A DNA stretch of 10,304 nucleotides from Pseudomonadales bacterium (GTDB lineage: Bacteria > Pseudomonadota > Gammaproteobacteria > Pseudomonadales > JAHEIH01): the NCBI GenBank assembly GCA_023255355.1, contig JALRIU010000160.1, positions 1 through 10,304 of the forward strand, read 5' to 3'. Each line of letters starts with the position of its first letter. Within the stretch, counting starts at the first letter, position 1. This document shows, piece after piece, positions 7,281 to 10,304 of the stretch. The notes under the pieces are model-generated. The model worked only from the letters and a program-made list of their open reading frames with translations, did not search any database and was not told the origin of the DNA. The position numbers and the translations under genes were made by a program.

Positions 7281-8003
7281 TTAAAGATCAAAATGAGATG
7301 GCATAACGATAACGTCTCGCAGAGTAATATGGCGAGGTCGAGACAGGGCAAACAAAATTACTTCTGCAATTTCATCTGGTTCAATCAATCCACCCAATGC
7401 CCGTTGTTCTTCAAGTTTATCCTCTGGCCAATCTTTTAATAATCCAGTGACTACAGGGCCTGGAGAAATTGCCCCAACACGAATACCGTGCTTAAAAACT
7501 TGGCGACGCGTGGTTTGTACAAAACAATCAACGGCCCATTTAGAAGAGGCATAAACTGGCTCCCAGGGTGTGGGATAATGTGCGGCTAATGAACTGGTCA
7601 CTACAATATCCCCAGCCCCACGGGCAATCATTTGCGGCAAAATACTACGTATATTTTTCATAACCACATTGATATTTAGCTCGAGCATTCGATCGATCGC
7701 GTCTAACTCAGCATCTATCAAGTCACCGCCAAGATATAAACCAGCATTAGCATGAAAAATATCGATATGAGGTACTAGTTTTAACAAGTTATTGGTTAAA
7801 TCTGCGCATTGTTGCCTATCTAAAAGATCTGCAACCAAGGTCAAACACTGTTCACCTAATTTCTGTTGAATCTGTGAGAGCTTATGGGCATCTTTATCAA
7901 TAAAAACAACTTTAGCACCAGCGTTTAACATTGCCTTAGCACTTGCATAACCAATGCCTGAAGCGGCTCCAGTGACTGCTGCATATTTACCCTGTAAGAA
8001 CAT
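7281..8003 (-). CDS. rbtD: Ribitol 2-dehydrogenase-like short-chain dehydrogenase
   Basis: This 240-residue classical SDR has the cofactor motif TGAASGIG (11-18), D36 at the end of strand beta-2 (favouring NAD over NADP), HANAG (84-88), N110, and the catalytic S138, Y151 and K155 (YASSK). PGPVVT lies at 181-186. Stretches such as DIFHANAG, WEPVYASSK, TTRRQV and the RDVIVMP...DL ending closely resemble Klebsiella ribitol 2-dehydrogenase as I remember it, rather than the SmoS sorbitol dehydrogenase of Rhodobacter. The expected reaction is ribitol + NAD+ to D-ribulose + NADH in the cytoplasm, though related pentitols or hexitols are possible. It is divergent from a polyol-type ABC transporter, which fits a shared sugar-alcohol pathway. 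TAGGAG at 8011-8016 is a good ribosome binding site seven bases before the ATG. No D-ribulokinase is in view. Confidence 0.9.
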   Translation of the reverse strand: MFLQGKYAAVTGAASGIGYASAKAMLNAGAKVVFIDKDAHKLSQIQQKLGEQCLTLVADLLDRQQCADLTNNLLKLVPHIDIFHANAGLYLGGDLIDAELDAIDRMLELNINVVMKNIRSILPQMIARGAGDIVVTSSLAAHYPTPWEPVYASSKWAVDCFVQTTRRQVFKHGIRVGAISPGPVVTGLLKDWPEDKLEEQRALGGLIEPDEIAEVILFALSRPRHITLRDVIVMPSHFDL

Positions 8004-8161
8004 TAAATATCTCCTATTTGTTGCGCAGACTACAATTCAGGCTGATGAAATACAACAGCTTGTTCTATCTTCGTCAGGTTATAAGATTTAAACCAATATT
8101 ATATCCAAACTAAGTTTTTAACTTGTTACACTTCTGTGCAAGAAAAAAAGTAGGTAAAAAC
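8004..8161. promoter_or_regulatory. Divergent control region between the SDR and ABC transporter genes
   Basis: The 158 bases between the two start codons must hold both promoters. Toward the transporter, TATTAT (8097-8102) is a fair -10 but has no good -35 about 17 bases upstream; TTGTTC (8060-8065) with TAAGAT (8082-8087, 16-base spacer) is a weaker alternative. No convincing promoter was seen toward the SDR. Weak -35 boxes would fit activator-dependent control, as with AraC-family regulators of polyol operons, but no such regulator is visible here. AGG at 8152-8154 lies seven bases before the ATG at 8162 and is the likely ribosome binding site of the binding-protein gene. Confidence 0.5.
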
Positions 8162-9469
8162 ATGAGATATTCGTTATTTTCCATAATTACTGCGGCGTTC
8201 ATGCTTGTATCCACCAAGTTGTGTATGGCCAGCGAATTAGTCATTGCCACTGTTAATAACAGTCACATGATCGAAATGCAAAAACTAAGCACACAGTTTG
8301 AGCAATTACATTCTGACATCACATTAAAATGGGTAACCATGGAAGAAGGCGTTCTTCGCCAGCGAGTAACCACCGATATTGCAACTAAGGGTGGTCAATT
8401 CGATGTCATGACCATCGGGATGTACGAAGCACCTATATGGGGTGCGAAGGGCTGGCTAAATGAGCTAACTTTCGATGCTGATTACGATGTTGAAGATATT
8501 ATCCCTGCCATTCGAGATGGACTGTCTGATAACGGCAAACTCTACGCAGCGCCATTTTATGGTGAATCATCAATACTGATGTATCGCAAAGATCTTGCTG
8601 ATGCAGCTGGCGTTTCCTTTGACTACCGCCCCACTTGGCAATCTGTCGCTAAAGCTGCTGCAGCTATGCATGATCCTACAAATGGAGTTTATGGCATTTG
8701 TTTACGAGGCAAACCTGGTTGGGGCGACAACATGGCGTTTCTAAGCACCCTCGTAAATACCTTTGGCGGGCAGTGGTTCGATATGAACTGGAAACCTCAA
8801 CTTACATCGCCCGCGTGGCAACAAGCTGTCTATTTTTATGTCGACATAATGACTAAATATGGACCTCCTGGTTCAACAGCAAATAGCTTTAATGAGTTGC
8901 TTGCGCTCACCAGCGAAGGAAAATGCGCTATGTGGATCGACGCTAGTATCGCAGCGTCTTTTGTCAGTAACCCTGACCAATCAAAAGTGGCTGATAAAAT
9001 GGCGTTTGTACAATCACCTACTGCCAAAACACCCAAAGGAGCTAATTGGTTATGGTCATGGGCTTTAGCTATTCCCAATAGCTCAAAGAATGCTGAGGCC
9101 GCTAAAAAATTTATTAGCTGGGCGACGTCAAAACAGTATATTCAGCATGTCGGCAACACCCTAGGATGGGGACATGTGCCTACTGGCACTCGTCAATCAA
9201 CTTATGCTATTGACGCCTTTATCTCTCAATCGAAATATGCGCAAGCAGAGTTGGATGCTATTAATTCGGCCAATCCTAGCGACAGCACTTTAAACCCTTC
9301 GCCCTATAAAGGCGTACAGTTCGCAGCAATCCCTGAGTTCCAAGCGATAGGTATTGCTGTGGGTCAGCTTATGGCAGAAGCATTAGCTGGCGATAAAACT
9401 GTCGAAGAAGCGCTAGCACAAGCGCAACGTCAAGCTGACCGTTTTATGCGTCGCGCGCGTTATTACTAA
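8162..9469 (+). CDS. mtlE: Polyol (sorbitol/mannitol-type) ABC transporter substrate-binding protein
   Basis: The 435-residue periplasmic binding protein belongs to the extracellular solute-binding family 1. Residues 1-23 form a Sec signal peptide (MRYSLFSII..., then CMA before SELVIA), with probable cleavage after A23. C21 is not in a proper lipobox, so it should be soluble. IATVNNSHMIEMQKLS (28-43), LRQRVTTDIATKGGQFDV (65-82) and MYEAPIWGAKGWL (87-99) are characteristic of the MtlE/SmoE mannitol/sorbitol-binding group as I recall it. It would capture a sugar alcohol and deliver it to the permease encoded next. The ATG at 8162 is preferred over an in-frame TTG at 8123: it gives a normal signal peptide and has AGG at 8152-8154, whereas the TTG would add 13 mostly polar residues and has no ribosome binding site. 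The gene overlaps the permease start by one base (TAATG). The exact polyol is unknown. Confidence 0.92.
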   Translation: MRYSLFSIITAAFMLVSTKLCMASELVIATVNNSHMIEMQKLSTQFEQLHSDITLKWVTMEEGVLRQRVTTDIATKGGQFDVMTIGMYEAPIWGAKGWLNELTFDADYDVEDIIPAIRDGLSDNGKLYAAPFYGESSILMYRKDLADAAGVSFDYRPTWQSVAKAAAAMHDPTNGVYGICLRGKPGWGDNMAFLSTLVNTFGGQWFDMNWKPQLTSPAWQQAVYFYVDIMTKYGPPGSTANSFNELLALTSEGKCAMWIDASIAASFVSNPDQSKVADKMAFVQSPTAKTPKGANWLWSWALAIPNSSKNAEAAKKFISWATSKQYIQHVGNTLGWGHVPTGTRQSTYAIDAFISQSKYAQAELDAINSANPSDSTLNPSPYKGVQFAAIPEFQAIGIAVGQLMAEALAGDKTVEEALAQAQRQADRFMRRARYY

Positions 9470-10304
9470 TGTCTCAAAGCCGTTTAGTACCTCGATTATT
9501 GATGAGCCCAGCAGTGATATCGCTGCTGGTCTGGATGCTGGTACCGCTGTGCCTTACCATCTATTTTTCATCGATTTTTTACAATTTAATGTACCCCGAT
9601 GAGACTGGATTCGCTGGTTTATTGAATTATGAGTTCTTTGTTACCAATCCGGCCTTTGAAGATGCGGTAGTTAATACCCTGGTGCTTTTAGCTTCGACAG
9701 TCGTTATTACTGTTGTGCTTGGCTTAGGTATCGCACTCCTAATTAATGACACATTTCCTGGCCAAGGTATCGTCAGAATTCTATTGATCTCGCCTTTTTT
9801 TGTCATGCCAACCGTCAATGCCCTCCTCTGGAAGCATATGATGATGAATCCAATTTATGGCGTATTAGCCCAGATATGGACCTTTTTCGGGGCAGAACCC
9901 ATCAATTGGCTGCAAGATTATCCGCTTTTTTCAATCATAGTGATGATTTCATGGCAATGGTTACCTTTTGCCATCTTGATAATGATTACCGCTCTGCAGT
10001 CTATGGATCGAGAACAACTCGAGGCTGCTGATATGGATGGAGCCAACTACCTGCAAAAGCTTCGCTATCTTTATCTTCCACATCTAGCAAGACCCATATC
10101 TGTGGTCATCATGATAGAGGTGATCTTTTTACTAAGTGTCTTTGCCGAAATCTACACGACTACCAGTGGCGGCCCAGGCAGCCAAAGCACCAACCTTGCC
10201 TTTTTAATTTTTACTGAAGCTCTTCTTAATTTTGATGTTGGCGTAGCGTCAGCTGGCGCTCTATTTGCGATCATACTAGCTAATGTTGTTGCCATTTTCT
10301 TGAT
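9469..10304 (+). CDS. mtlF: Polyol ABC transporter permease, first subunit, partial at right edge
   Basis: The reading frame is open at the window end, with 278 codons plus two bases visible. It is an inner-membrane permease of the MalF/UgpA class. An N-terminal helix (about 10-37) is followed by a periplasmic stretch (38-65) and further hydrophobic segments. The cytoplasmic EAA loop, which contacts the ATPase, is clear: EAADMDGANYLQKLRYLYLP (185-204), with E185, D190, G191 and A192. TTSGGPGSQSTNLAFLIF (231-248) is also typical of sugar permeases. Family members are around 290-310 residues, so only the last part should be missing. The ATG overlaps the stop of the binding-protein gene, indicating an operon. 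A second permease (MtlG/SmoG type) and an ATP-binding subunit are expected beyond the right edge but cannot be seen. Confidence 0.93.
   Translation, partial: MSQSRLVPRLLMSPAVISLLVWMLVPLCLTIYFSSIFYNLMYPDETGFAGLLNYEFFVTNPAFEDAVVNTLVLLASTVVITVVLGLGIALLINDTFPGQGIVRILLISPFFVMPTVNALLWKHMMMNPIYGVLAQIWTFFGAEPINWLQDYPLFSIIVMISWQWLPFAILIMITALQSMDREQLEAADMDGANYLQKLRYLYLPHLARPISVVIMIEVIFLLSVFAEIYTTTSGGPGSQSTNLAFLIFTEALLNFDVGVASAGALFAIILANVVAIFL

Noticed and set aside
8122..8142. Imperfect CTTG...CAAG hairpin upstream of the binding-protein start
   Set aside because: The arms pair only with a bulge and lack a T run, so neither a terminator nor a riboswitch is supported.
8123..8161. Upstream TTG start for the binding protein
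   Set aside because: It would place 13 mostly polar residues before the signal peptide and has no ribosome binding site; the ATG at 8162 has AGG seven bases upstream.
8222..8233. Possible lipobox at Cys21 of the binding protein
   Set aside because: The residue before the Cys is Leu, where lipoproteins need Gly, Ala or Ser; cleavage after Ala23 is more natural.
8836..9078. Two short frames, one on each strand, within the binding-protein gene
   Set aside because: The family motifs of the main frame continue through the region.
9627..9818. Minus-strand frame of 63 codons opposite the permease
   Set aside because: It is antisense to a permease with a clear EAA loop and has no supporting features.

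Overview
The window reads as a piece of chromosome from an AT-leaning, probably aquatic or marine gammaproteobacterium. The basis is the protein families and their resemblance to Pseudomonas, Shewanella and Klebsiella proteins recalled from memory; no search could be run. There are no rRNA or tRNA genes, no CRISPR array, and no insertion sequence or phage sign. Coding density is high, and no gap exceeds about 220 bases.

Left block (1-4835, minus strand): a three-gene signalling operon. In transcription order it encodes a 387-residue HPt protein with two degenerate receiver domains in front, a 695-residue soluble hybrid histidine kinase, and a receiver-PP2C phosphatase-RsbW-like kinase protein that runs off the left edge. 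The first two genes overlap by 8 bases, and the third appears to start one base after the second stops. This is the parts list of a phosphorelay that controls a partner-switching module, as in the HptB/HsbR system of Pseudomonas or CrsR of Shewanella. The anti-anti-sigma partner is not in the window and may lie beyond the left edge.

Middle block (4836-7280, plus strand): a 221-base divergent promoter region, a FucP/GluP-type sugar:H+ symporter, a strong intrinsic terminator, and then a secreted lipoprotein esterase of the HGG-type alpha/beta hydrolase fold with a complete catalytic triad.

Right block (7281-10304): a polyol-use locus. A ribitol 2-dehydrogenase-like SDR (minus) diverges from a sorbitol/mannitol-type ABC transporter (plus), of which the binding protein and most of the first permease are visible. 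The second permease, the ATPase and any regulator would lie to the right. The obvious logic is uptake of a sugar alcohol by the ABC system and its NAD-dependent oxidation to a ketose by the SDR. The SDR and the esterase converge with abutting stop codons.

Nothing here is clearly a new system. The most interesting item is the compact phosphorelay operon, with its pseudo-receiver domains and the kinase's unassigned C-terminal tail.
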